Assembly (NCBI RefSeq): GCF_003515065.1
Contig: NZ_QXGH01000049.1
Span: 1-41,527, forward strand
Source of the DNA: Nocardioides immobilis
GTDB lineage: Bacteria > Actinomycetota > Actinomycetes > Propionibacteriales > Nocardioidaceae
Length of the DNA: 41,527 nt
Reading direction: 5' to 3'
Positions 1 to 7,670 of the stretch are shown here, piece after piece. The notes under the pieces were generated by a model. That model saw only the letters and a program-made list of their open reading frames with translations, did not search any database and was not told the origin of the DNA. The position numbers and the translations under genes were made by a program. Every line of letters starts with the position of its first letter. The first letter of the stretch is position 1.

Positions 1-264
1 GAAGGACGGCCGAGCAGCGCATTCCCGACGAGGTTCGTCGCGCAGAACGTTCACGACCGTCCTGCGTTCTCAGGGATGGACAACCGGCGGGACGAAAACT
101 CATCGCCCCGCCGTATGGGGATCCCCTATCGGCGATCTCCCTCCTTCAGGCGGAGTGACCATAAGGGGCTGGCGTCCACGGCAAGCATCACGGCGATGGG
201 AGATCGACGATGCTCGCGCTTAGGGTCCCGGAGTGCCACCCTGAGAACGCACGCTCGCCTGATC

Positions 265-270
265 AGGAGG
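265..270 (+). promoter_or_regulatory. Shine-Dalgarno site that fixes the start of the first gene
   Basis: A perfect AGGAGG lies six bases before the GTG at 277. The open frame extends upstream to 76, but that part reads as low-complexity Arg/Ser-rich sequence and has no comparable site before its ATG. This places the real start at 277. Confidence 0.75.
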
Positions 271-276
271 TGCACG

Positions 277-1233
277 GTGAACGACTCCGTTGGCCCGTCG
301 AATTTCAATCTCGAACCGCGCCGCCAGTGGTGGGGCGTGTACTCAGTGAGGGCGCATATGGACATGCGGTCACTGGCGCGCGAGATTCTCTTGTATGACC
401 GGCTAGTCCTGCCAGTCCCCGAAGACCTCGACGAGGCCGATCGGTGGGACGGCCAAGGGTGGGACACCAACCAGCTCGACTACGTTGCCAAGCACCTGGG
501 CGACCTTGCGCACCTGGTTCCTTGGAGCCAGGAAATGCGATCGGCCTGGAAAGACCACATGAGTCTCCTGGCAGCCGCCGGTGTGACCTCCGATGGAGCA
601 GCCTATGGCGCCACGCCAACGACGATGGTGGGGTTCATTTGGGATGATGTCGCGGCGCACCAACCCCGCGACGCCCTACCCCCCGTGCCTCCCCGCATCG
701 TCGCGGCCTACCTTTCCCAGGAGGAGGCCGCCGCTGACTTCGAGCCCGTCGCGGCCCCCGTGAAGGGAAGTCCCCCAGCCGGTCGTAGGTCCGGCATTTT
801 GCTTACTCAGCCGATCGAGGTACCCAGGGGCGAGGACGATGAGGACGTCTTCCTCAGGGCCGTCCGCACGGCAAGGGAACCAGAGTTCGCATCAGCTCGC
901 CGTGCACTGTACGACTACGAAGACCGGCTAGTCATGGAGGACCGAACAGACGCGGACATCGTTCGAGCGCTTGGCCGGCTACTCGACGACTACACCGCGG
1001 CGGCACGCGACCACGCGGGGAAGACGAAGCGTCAATGGGTCTCGCGACTCATCGCCGGCGGCGGCGGCGCACTCGCGAACAGCCAGTTTGCCGGCGCAGG
1101 GAAGCCTGTTTCTCTCGCGGTAAGGAAGGTCTTCGCGCGGTTTCCCTCCTTCGTTCCCGGTCCGGACCCCGCCGGGATCCACCCTGGTGAGGCCCTCACG
1201 CATGTAGGCGCTGGGTTCCCAGCGCCCCGATGA
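277..1233 (+). CDS. Hypothetical protein, 318 residues, unknown function
   Basis: I do not recognise the family. The start is the GTG at 277 behind a perfect AGGAGG. The N-terminus is rich in aromatic and charged residues (RRQWWGVYSVRAHMD, then REILLYDRLVLPVP), which looks like a folded soluble domain. The middle is acidic and Pro-rich. The C-terminal third contains helical Arg/Lys-rich sequence and a small Gly/Ala stretch (GGGGALANS). There is no signal peptide or clear membrane segment. The gene is convergent with the minus-strand membrane protein and sits about 2.4 kb upstream of a recombinase scar, so it may belong to an accessory island. The last codons overlap a GC-rich inverted repeat at 1207-1226. 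Function is unassigned; the open frame with a good ribosome site is the main support. Confidence 0.65.
   Translation: MNDSVGPSNFNLEPRRQWWGVYSVRAHMDMRSLAREILLYDRLVLPVPEDLDEADRWDGQGWDTNQLDYVAKHLGDLAHLVPWSQEMRSAWKDHMSLLAAAGVTSDGAAYGATPTTMVGFIWDDVAAHQPRDALPPVPPRIVAAYLSQEEAAADFEPVAAPVKGSPPAGRRSGILLTQPIEVPRGEDDEDVFLRAVRTAREPEFASARRALYDYEDRLVMEDRTDADIVRALGRLLDDYTAAARDHAGKTKRQWVSRLIAGGGGALANSQFAGAGKPVSLAVRKVFARFPSFVPGPDPAGIHPGEALTHVGAGFPAPR
1207..1226 (+). terminator. Possible hairpin at the 3' end of the first gene
   Basis: The sequence GGCGCTGGG-TT-CCCAGCGCC is a perfect inverted repeat with a nine-base arm, overlapping the last codons before the TGA at 1231. No T-run follows, so it could be a weak actinobacterial-type terminator or chance in GC-rich DNA. 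The 272 bases between this gene and the next (1234-1505) show no convincing gene. Confidence 0.3.
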
Positions 1234-1505
1234 GCCAACGCCCAACGGGAACAGATCAGTCAGCGATCGGTTGACGGGTACTGGCGGTAAGACGCTGTAC
1301 TCGGCGCGCTGGCGCAGCAGGTCCGGATGGCGAGAGCGCTGCATACGGCCGAGCGCCGCGTTTCCTACCTGGTACTTCGCTGGAGTTGGTCGATCTGACT
1401 TTCCCCATGAGCGTGGACGCTGAATCGGGGGTTGTGCCTGGATCTGCCTGGCTGTGAGGGTGTCGCTGCAAGCCCAATGGCCCATCATTCTCATCAGCCC
1501 GCTGG

Positions 1506-3410
1506 TCACCCGACCCTGTCGCGACCGCCCGCTCGTTGACTTGTGCCACATATCAGGTTGTGGATCCACTTAAGCCGTACAGACATGCTTTCGAAGGTCG
1601 TGCGGACGCGTGCAGGGATTGCCGCAGCCGGGTCCGGCCCTGGCTGAAGAGTCGTGCTGGCGTCCTCAAGCAGCCTCTCTCCGAGGGCAGCGATGAGGTC
1701 CCCGTCTGTCGGGTACACGAGGGGCTGGTCGCGTGGCTCCAGAACGTCTGACTTGGCCAACCTAAGGGTCTCTTCGGCACTGCTAGGTGTCGGGCCTGGC
1801 TCGTGGCTTGACCCCGGTTCTGCAGCTTTCCGCTGCGAGTCGGTTGCCGAGTGGTCTTCGATGCCTTTTCGCCGTTGACGGAACAGACGCCACTCCGCGC
1901 CGATGCCCGGTACCTGCCTCAGTTCCTGGACAGTCCGTGCGCAGGCGCTGACGTCCCCGTTGCCGAAGGTTCCCGGCCAGTCCCGTGGACCATTCTGCTC
2001 GTAGTGCTGCCGGATTCGGGCAGCCGTGATGGCTTCGGCGACCTTGAGTACCCCGGCCGCAGTGCCCACTTGAAGGTTCCTTCGGTTTGATTCCTTGAGA
2101 TCAGACTTCTCCTTTGGGTCGGGCGGCTCAAGTAGGCAGCTGTGCAGATGGGCGAGTGCGATAAGCGGCTCGAAGTGCCACAGGATCTCCTCCGGAGGGC
2201 ACCGACGGGCGCCGAGACCGAGTTCGATCAGGTACGCCACCAGCACGCCGGCACTGTCGCCGTCGTCGCGCTCGCAGAATCGCCGTGCAGCCTTCTCCAA
2301 GCTGTTCAGGAGGCGCCCGCGATCACGTTCCAAGAGGGTCTTCGATGTGGCAGCGAACTCCACAGCCCGGACCAGCGAGCGGCCGACCTCGTTCGCAACC
2401 CAAGTCCGCGCGAGCTTCCCGTAGGCCGGATCTTGACGATTGATGGCTCCGTTCCCGCTGCGCAGCGAACGTGGGACCCAATCGACCCAGGTTGCTAAGG
2501 TCTCGTCGCCTTCTGTCTGCTCCCGAGCACTCGGCCTGCGCTCCGCGTCCAGAGGGTTGGTTGTGTAGTGCTGCGCGTTGTGTTCGTAGTTGGTGGGCAC
2601 GCGCTTGCGATGTTCTTTCGGGTCCAAGCTGGCGTAGTCCGCGACGACCTGAAGGGTCGCCTCTAGCGAGACGTGGAGTTCTCGACTGTCTCCGCTTGTG
2701 GCAGCCGTACGAGTCCATCCCCGCAAGGCTCGGATCGTCTCGTACTGCGCGTTCACGGCCCGCTTCGATTGAGGCGTCACCGATTCTCGTGTCGCACCAG
2801 ACGGGTCGGCGGTCACCGATGAGTTGGTCTCCGAGTCGCCCGAGGCCCGAACTGGTGAAACGCGGAGCTTGCGCATTGCGGAGTTGTGCTTACGAAGCAC
2901 GAGCTTCGCGTAATGGTGCGGATCGGTTGCCTCGCCGAGGATGCCGAGAAGGCACCAGGTCGCGACGAGGAGGTACACCACCGACCCGACGAGCAGGGCA
3001 GACGCGAGCGGCACCGCCAACGCACCTTCAATCACGACGACCAGCGCCGAGAGCGGCATCAGCGCCAGCGCTGGTGCAATCGTCCACTCAACGTGTCGGG
3101 CTCGGAGTAACTCGACGGCACGGGTCCCGCGAGCGGGGGGAACCACCTGCGCGACAACGAAGGAGGTACCGGCGGCAAACACGAAGATGGCGACCACGAC
3201 CGCAGGGACCACCTCCACGATCGTCCCAAGTTGATTCTCACTGGGGGCAACGAACCGATTCGTGATGCCAGGCCAAAGATCTTTGGCGTACGAGTGGATC
3301 AATATCGCCAGACCGATTGTGGCCAACGCCCAGAGCGCGGCGGCCAACAGGACGACAGTCCACCTACGCGATCTCGGCCTGCTCGCGCCGGCCACATCGT
3401 TCCGCGCCAC
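1506..3410 (-). CDS. Membrane-anchored hypothetical protein, 634 residues
   Basis: The start is a GTG at 3410 with no strong ribosome site. The N-terminal 170 residues hold about four hydrophobic helices: residues ~17-38 (VVLLAAALWALATIGLAIL), ~66-90 (VVPAVVVAIFVFAAG), ~112-130 and ~133-155. A charged cytoplasmic region of about 460 residues follows. It contains acidic and Ser-rich linkers and helical stretches with many Arg/Glu. I see no Walker, protease or nuclease motif. The arrangement (multi-pass N-terminus plus large soluble C-terminus) would suit a membrane sensor or effector, but that is inference. It is transcribed away from the recombinase remnant and the CHAT operon. A 14-base GC palindrome lies just upstream of its start. 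Confidence 0.7.
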   Translation of the reverse strand: MARNDVAGASRPRSRRWTVVLLAAALWALATIGLAILIHSYAKDLWPGITNRFVAPSENQLGTIVEVVPAVVVAIFVFAAGTSFVVAQVVPPARGTRAVELLRARHVEWTIAPALALMPLSALVVVIEGALAVPLASALLVGSVVYLLVATWCLLGILGEATDPHHYAKLVLRKHNSAMRKLRVSPVRASGDSETNSSVTADPSGATRESVTPQSKRAVNAQYETIRALRGWTRTAATSGDSRELHVSLEATLQVVADYASLDPKEHRKRVPTNYEHNAQHYTTNPLDAERRPSAREQTEGDETLATWVDWVPRSLRSGNGAINRQDPAYGKLARTWVANEVGRSLVRAVEFAATSKTLLERDRGRLLNSLEKAARRFCERDDGDSAGVLVAYLIELGLGARRCPPEEILWHFEPLIALAHLHSCLLEPPDPKEKSDLKESNRRNLQVGTAAGVLKVAEAITAARIRQHYEQNGPRDWPGTFGNGDVSACARTVQELRQVPGIGAEWRLFRQRRKGIEDHSATDSQRKAAEPGSSHEPGPTPSSAEETLRLAKSDVLEPRDQPLVYPTDGDLIAALGERLLEDASTTLQPGPDPAAAIPARVRTTFESMSVRLKWIHNLICGTSQRAGGRDRVG

Positions 3411-3426
3411 AGCAAGAGCGTAGGGG

Positions 3427-3440
3427 TCCCGGGCCCGGGA
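3427..3440. promoter_or_regulatory. Perfect 14-base palindrome upstream of the minus-strand membrane gene
   Basis: TCCCGGGCCCGGGA is fully self-complementary and ends 16 bases upstream of the GTG start at 3410. It could be an operator, but such palindromes also arise by chance in this GC-rich DNA. No promoter boxes are convincing beside it. Confidence 0.2.
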
Positions 3441-3660
3441 TGGGCTGCAAGAGACTCTCGCTGCCCGGGACCCGCCACGGCGACGCCTGCCCGGTTCAGA
3501 GACTCAGGCGGCGGCGTACCGCATGGGATCCCGTTATGGCCAGCGGCCCTGTTGCGCTCGCGGCGTAGAAGGCGTGCTTAGGAAGTCGGGCAGTGCCCGA
3601 TGCCCGAGCCGCCCGCGCTCCGCGGGTACGGCCGGCCGGCCACCCTCTTGGAGGTGCGCC

Positions 3661-4001
3661 ATGAGCGCACTGCTTGTCGGGTACGCCCGATGCTCCACCG
3701 ATCAGCAAGACCTGACCGCGCAACGCGAAGCCCTGCTTGGCCTCGGTGCCCAGGCCGATCGGATCTACGTTGACCACGGCCTGACTGGCACCAACCGTGA
3801 GCGTCCCGGCTTGCGCGAGGCACTCGCCGCCTGCCGAGCCGGAGACACGCTGGTGGTCACCAAACTGGACCGCCTGGCCAGGTCCCTGCCCGATGCGCGC
3901 GATCGCCGATGAGCTGACCGCGCGGCAGATCAGTCTGAGTCTCCGCGGCTCGGTCTACGACCCGACCGACGCGGTCGGTCGGCTGCTGTTCAACGTCCTG
4001 C
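3661..4001 (+). pseudogene. Serine recombinase (resolvase/invertase family), frameshifted and truncated
   Basis: The ATG at 3661 follows a GGAGG. The first 79 residues read as the catalytic N-terminal domain of a serine resolvase: VGYARCSTDQQDLTAQR carries the active-site Ser, and KLDRLARSL is the family's conserved helix motif. Frame 1 then stops at 3910. The homologous sequence continues in frame 2 (AIADELTARQISLSLRGS, then DAVGRLLFNVL), so a frameshift lies near 3893-3900. Similarity ends around 4001, before the rest of the catalytic domain and the helix-turn-helix DNA-binding end. The protein is therefore dead. It marks a former mobile element immediately upstream of the CHAT operon and suggests that the operon arrived by transfer or that its promoter region was rearranged. 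Confidence 0.85.
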
Positions 4002-4046
4002 GAGGACCACCCCGTCCTCGCAGCGGGCGGGGGCTCACCGAGATCG

Positions 4047-4075
4047 TTGACGACAGCGTACCGATGCAGCATCTT
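4047..4075 (+). promoter_or_regulatory. Candidate promoter of the CHAT/STAND operon
   Basis: TTGACG (4047-4052) and CATCTT (4070-4075) are spaced by 17 bases. The -35 match is good and the -10 match modest. If used, transcription would begin around 4082, at or next to the GTG at 4084, giving a leaderless or near-leaderless message. This fits the absence of any ribosome site before either the TTG at 4075 or the GTG at 4084. It is a prediction from sequence only. Confidence 0.25.
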
Positions 4076-6180
4076 TGGCAGAAGTGCCTAACGACGCTGA
4101 CCTCGAGATCGGGCTGGCTTGGCGACGCAAAGAGAACGTGCTCGCCGTGAGCCTGCGCTTCGATGTGCCAGGGACCGCCACCGACGAGTGGAAGCCCTCT
4201 GCCACGCCACTGCCCCTCGATCTCGGGCAACTCGCGGAACTGCGCACGGACGAGCCGGCGTATGCCACCGCTCTGACCGACACGGTCATGAGTCACGAGG
4301 ACGTCCGCGGCTTCTACAGACGGGCGCGGGCATGGACGGAGGGGAACGCGGCCACGTTGCACCTGCGCCTCCACATCGACGCACCGGCGGCGCTGCACTC
4401 CGTGCGCTGGGAGTGCCTGCGGGACCCCGATACTGGCACGCCGATCGCCACACGCGACGACGTGCTGTTCTCCCGCTATCTGAGCAGCACCGACTGGGGG
4501 CTTGTCGCCACCCGACCGGCGGGGGTCAAGCACGCCGTCGTCGCCGTGGCCGGGCCCACCGACATCGGCCGCTACCGATCCTCACCGGACGGGCAGCCGC
4601 TGGCTGACGTCGAGGTCAACGAAGAGATCGCCCGGGCCAGTGAGGCCCTTGTTGGCTACCGGCTGACTGTGCTCGGAAGAGACCAGCCGGTCACGCTGGC
4701 CAATCTGCTGGCCACGCTGGAGGAGGAGGTGGATGTCCTCTACTTGGTCTGCCACGGCCTGCTTAAGCACGACGTCCCGCTGCTGCTGCTCGAGCACGAG
4801 GACCGCTCGGCAGCTCCGGTCGATGGGCGTGCCCTGGTCGAGCGCCTGTCCGAGCTCGAGAAGCGTCCAGCGCTGGCAGTCCTCGGCTCCTGCCAGTCCG
4901 CGAGCGCATCCGGTGAGGTGTCCACCCAGGACGAGGGAGTTCTGGCGGCGCTGGGGCCACGTCTCGCCGCAGTAGGAGTCGCCGCCGTGGTGGCCATGCA
5001 GGGCAACATCACCATGCGGTCAGCGTCGATCTTCTCGGCCGAGTTCTTCGGAGCGTTCGCCCAGCGGAACGGGGTCGTCGACCATGCGATGGCGGTGGCA
5101 CGCCGCGCACTCAGGTCCGCCGAGCGAGACGACTGGTGGGCGCCGGTGCTCTTCTCCCGGCTCCGGTCGGGCCGTACGTACTATCGTCCGGCGTTCACCG
5201 AAAGCGCGGACGACACCTGGGAGAACCTGCGACTGATGATCCAAGAGCAGGGTCTCACCCCCGTCCTGGGGCCAGGTCTCGCGGACGGGATCCTCGGGTC
5301 GCGTCAGGACATCGCGCGCCGTTGGGTGCGCCGGTGGCAGCTGCCGATCGCTGCGCATGTGCAAAGCGACCTCGCCCAGGTGGCGCAGTACCTCCGCGTC
5401 CGGATGGCTCCAGACACGGTGCGCGCGGCACTTCTGGACCATCTTCGCACCGAGATCCACGAGCGCCGAGAGAGTGCCCAGGCAGGAGACGCCTTCGACC
5501 TGCCCGACGCCATCCTGCAGGCGCAGAGTCCCCTCGCCGCCTTGGAGGAGATAGGGCGCCGCCAGCGCAAGGCGGATCCCGGTGAGCCGTACCGGGTGCT
5601 GGCTGCCATCCCGGCGCCGATCTACGTGACTACAGGGTGGACCGACCTCCTCCAGGACGCCCTTCGCGAGTGCGACCCGCCGCGGAAACCGGTCACGATG
5701 ACCTTTCCCTGGAACAGCCAATCAGGCAAACGGCAAGCCGAGCTCACCGAGGAGCCGAGTGTGGAACGGCCCCTGGTCTACCACCTCTTCGGTCGGTTCC
5801 AGGATCGCCGGTCACTGGTCCTCACTGAGGATGACTACTTCGCCTGGCTCAAGGCGTGGATCGCCCGGCGCGACGACATTCCCTCGGACATCGGCGAGGC
5901 CCTGAACCTGCAGTCGTTGCTCTTCTTGGGCTTCCGCCTCGACGACTGGGACTTCCGTGTCGTCTTCCAGAGCATCAAGTCCTTCGAGGGCAGTGAGCTC
6001 AACCTGCAACGGAACCGGCACGCGGGTGTGCAGCTGAGTCCCGAGAACCAGTCGATCGAGCCCGAGGCTGCTCAGGAGTACCTGGAGTCCACCTTCGGTC
6101 GCGACCAGATCAGCATCTACTGGGGAAACACACGGGATTTCCTCGACGAGTTGCGGCACAAGGCTCGGTTGGACACATGA
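4075..6180 (+). CDS. CHAT protease fused to a degenerate SIR2-like domain
   Basis: This is a 701-residue protein (TTG start at 4075; GTG at 4084 is equally possible). The N-terminal half is a CHAT domain, the caspase-like clan CD fold. WECL (~residues 112-115) matches the usual entry motif. The catalytic pair is His227 in LYLVCHG and Cys273 in AVLGSCQSA. Residues ~390-700 read as a SIR2-like domain: VLGPGLADGIL stands for the NAD-loop region, and the end carries LVLTEDDYFAWL and LLFLGFRLDDWDFRV, characteristic of the SIR2_2 type. The usual TTNYD motif appears as TTGWT (519-523) and the usual H-x-H-G as HLFG (570-573). Both catalytic positions therefore look replaced, which suggests a sensor rather than an NADase. 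The stop overlaps the next start as ATGA, so the STAND partner is translationally coupled. CHAT assignment is secure; SIR2 inactivity is inference. Confidence 0.85.
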   Translation: MAEVPNDADLEIGLAWRRKENVLAVSLRFDVPGTATDEWKPSATPLPLDLGQLAELRTDEPAYATALTDTVMSHEDVRGFYRRARAWTEGNAATLHLRLHIDAPAALHSVRWECLRDPDTGTPIATRDDVLFSRYLSSTDWGLVATRPAGVKHAVVAVAGPTDIGRYRSSPDGQPLADVEVNEEIARASEALVGYRLTVLGRDQPVTLANLLATLEEEVDVLYLVCHGLLKHDVPLLLLEHEDRSAAPVDGRALVERLSELEKRPALAVLGSCQSASASGEVSTQDEGVLAALGPRLAAVGVAAVVAMQGNITMRSASIFSAEFFGAFAQRNGVVDHAMAVARRALRSAERDDWWAPVLFSRLRSGRTYYRPAFTESADDTWENLRLMIQEQGLTPVLGPGLADGILGSRQDIARRWVRRWQLPIAAHVQSDLAQVAQYLRVRMAPDTVRAALLDHLRTEIHERRESAQAGDAFDLPDAILQAQSPLAALEEIGRRQRKADPGEPYRVLAAIPAPIYVTTGWTDLLQDALRECDPPRKPVTMTFPWNSQSGKRQAELTEEPSVERPLVYHLFGRFQDRRSLVLTEDDYFAWLKAWIARRDDIPSDIGEALNLQSLLFLGFRLDDWDFRVVFQSIKSFEGSELNLQRNRHAGVQLSPENQSIEPEAAQEYLESTFGRDQISIYWGNTRDFLDELRHKARLDT

Positions 6181-7670
6181 ACATCCCCAAAGAAGAGGCA
6201 GGCACGTCACCAGTAGGGCGTCCTCAGAACCCGTACATTGGACCGAAGGCGTTCCCTGCGGGCATGCATTTACCTGCTCGCAGCGCCGAGTCCCGGGCGC
6301 TTGCCCAACTGCTGGCCACCGAGCGGGTCGTGCTCCTCCACGCTCCCTCGGGCGCAGGCAAGACGTCCCTCGTCCAAGCCGGGCTGCCACCGTTGCTAGC
6401 TCGGCGCGGCTTCGTGTCGACGGGCCCAGTGCGGGTCAACGTCCCACCGCCACGCGGCGGTCATGTCGTCAACCGCTACGTCTACAGCGTCGCCTCCAGG
6501 CTCTTCGGCCAGCGGCCCGACCTGATGACACCCACCGACCTCGGGACGCTATCGCTCACCGAGACCGTCCACCAGGCCCTGACAGCACCGACGGGGACGC
6601 GTCCGGTCCTGGTGCTCGACCAGTTCGAGGAGGTCCTCACCCTCGATCCGGCCGACTGGTCCGGTCAGGAGGAGTTCTTCGTCCAGCTCGGCCACATGCT
6701 CGACGAGACGCAGGTCTGGGTGCTGTTGTCGATGCGCGAGGACTACATGGGCGGGCTGCACCGCTACAACCGGCTGCTTCCCGGCCAACTTCGTGCCCGG
6801 TACCGCCTCGACTTCCTGACTCGCGACGCCGCGGCCCGAGCGATCCAGGAGCCGGCGGCACGTCAAGCGGTCGAGGTTACCGACGACGCCGCCAATGCAA
6901 TCGTCTCCAAGCTGGCCGACGACGTGCTGCAGCAGGCAGGTCTCTCCACTGACGACCACCGGGCGCCGTACGTTGAGCCAGTCCAGCTGCAGGTCGTCTG
7001 CCGCCAGCTTTGGCAGACGGTGCGCACCGAGAAGGGCGACTTCTTCCCCACGATCGAGCGCAGCGACGTCGACCGGCACGTCGACGTCGAGGGTGCGCTG
7101 CGGAGCTACTACGACCGCACAATGGGCAAGGTCGCCAGGAAGACCGGGATCGACGAACGCCTGCTCCGCGATTGGGTCGAGACCAAGCTCATCGTGGGCC
7201 AGCGGTTGCGCGGCCAGACGACGGAACCCCCGAGCCGGGAGGACCCCGAGCCGACGAGAATCCTACGCGAGCTCGAGGACGCGTATCTCATCCGCGGCGA
7301 CACCCGCGCCCAGGCGACCTGGTACGAGCTTTCCCACGACCGGCTCATCGAGCCGGTGCTTGAGGGAAACCACGCCTGGCGGGTGAGCAACCTGCCGTGG
7401 TGGAAGGTTGCCGCGCACCTGTGGCGGATGACCGGGAGCGACGTGCTGCTGCTGAAAAGTGCCGACCTGAGGCAGCTCGGGCGGGACGCGACAGACGGGC
7501 TGACCGAGACCGAGGTGGCCTTCCTCGAGAAGTCCCGGAAGGAATCCGAGCACGAGCAGAAGATGGCGTACGCGATGGCGCGCGCCCAGCACTACGCGGC
7601 GCGCTACGCGGTGCTGTGGGTCATCATCATGGCGGAAGCGGTCGTCATTTTGGCGCTGGTGGCGTTGTGA
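6177..7670 (+). CDS. STAND-type NTPase with C-terminal membrane anchor
   Basis: This 497-residue protein opens with the nSTAND1-type entry NPYIGPKAFPAG (~18-29). The P-loop APSGAGKTSL (residues 56-65, Lys62) follows, and a Walker B strand VLVLDQFEE (Asp148) comes after it. Further family features are LSMREDYMGGL (~190) and RYRLDFLTRDAA in the lid/winged-helix part. ELSHDRLIEPVL (~395) is typical of the end of the NTPase module. There are no C-terminal WD40 or TPR repeats. Instead the protein ends with one hydrophobic helix (YAVLWVIIMAEAVVILALVAL, ~477-497), a tail anchor. It overlaps the genes on both sides (ATGA and GTGA). STAND proteins act as nucleotide-gated switches that oligomerise on signal. 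Here it probably controls the CHAT or subtilisin proteases encoded beside it. Confidence 0.85.
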   Translation: MNIPKEEAGTSPVGRPQNPYIGPKAFPAGMHLPARSAESRALAQLLATERVVLLHAPSGAGKTSLVQAGLPPLLARRGFVSTGPVRVNVPPPRGGHVVNRYVYSVASRLFGQRPDLMTPTDLGTLSLTETVHQALTAPTGTRPVLVLDQFEEVLTLDPADWSGQEEFFVQLGHMLDETQVWVLLSMREDYMGGLHRYNRLLPGQLRARYRLDFLTRDAAARAIQEPAARQAVEVTDDAANAIVSKLADDVLQQAGLSTDDHRAPYVEPVQLQVVCRQLWQTVRTEKGDFFPTIERSDVDRHVDVEGALRSYYDRTMGKVARKTGIDERLLRDWVETKLIVGQRLRGQTTEPPSREDPEPTRILRELEDAYLIRGDTRAQATWYELSHDRLIEPVLEGNHAWRVSNLPWWKVAAHLWRMTGSDVLLLKSADLRQLGRDATDGLTETEVAFLEKSRKESEHEQKMAYAMARAQHYAARYAVLWVIIMAEAVVILALVAL

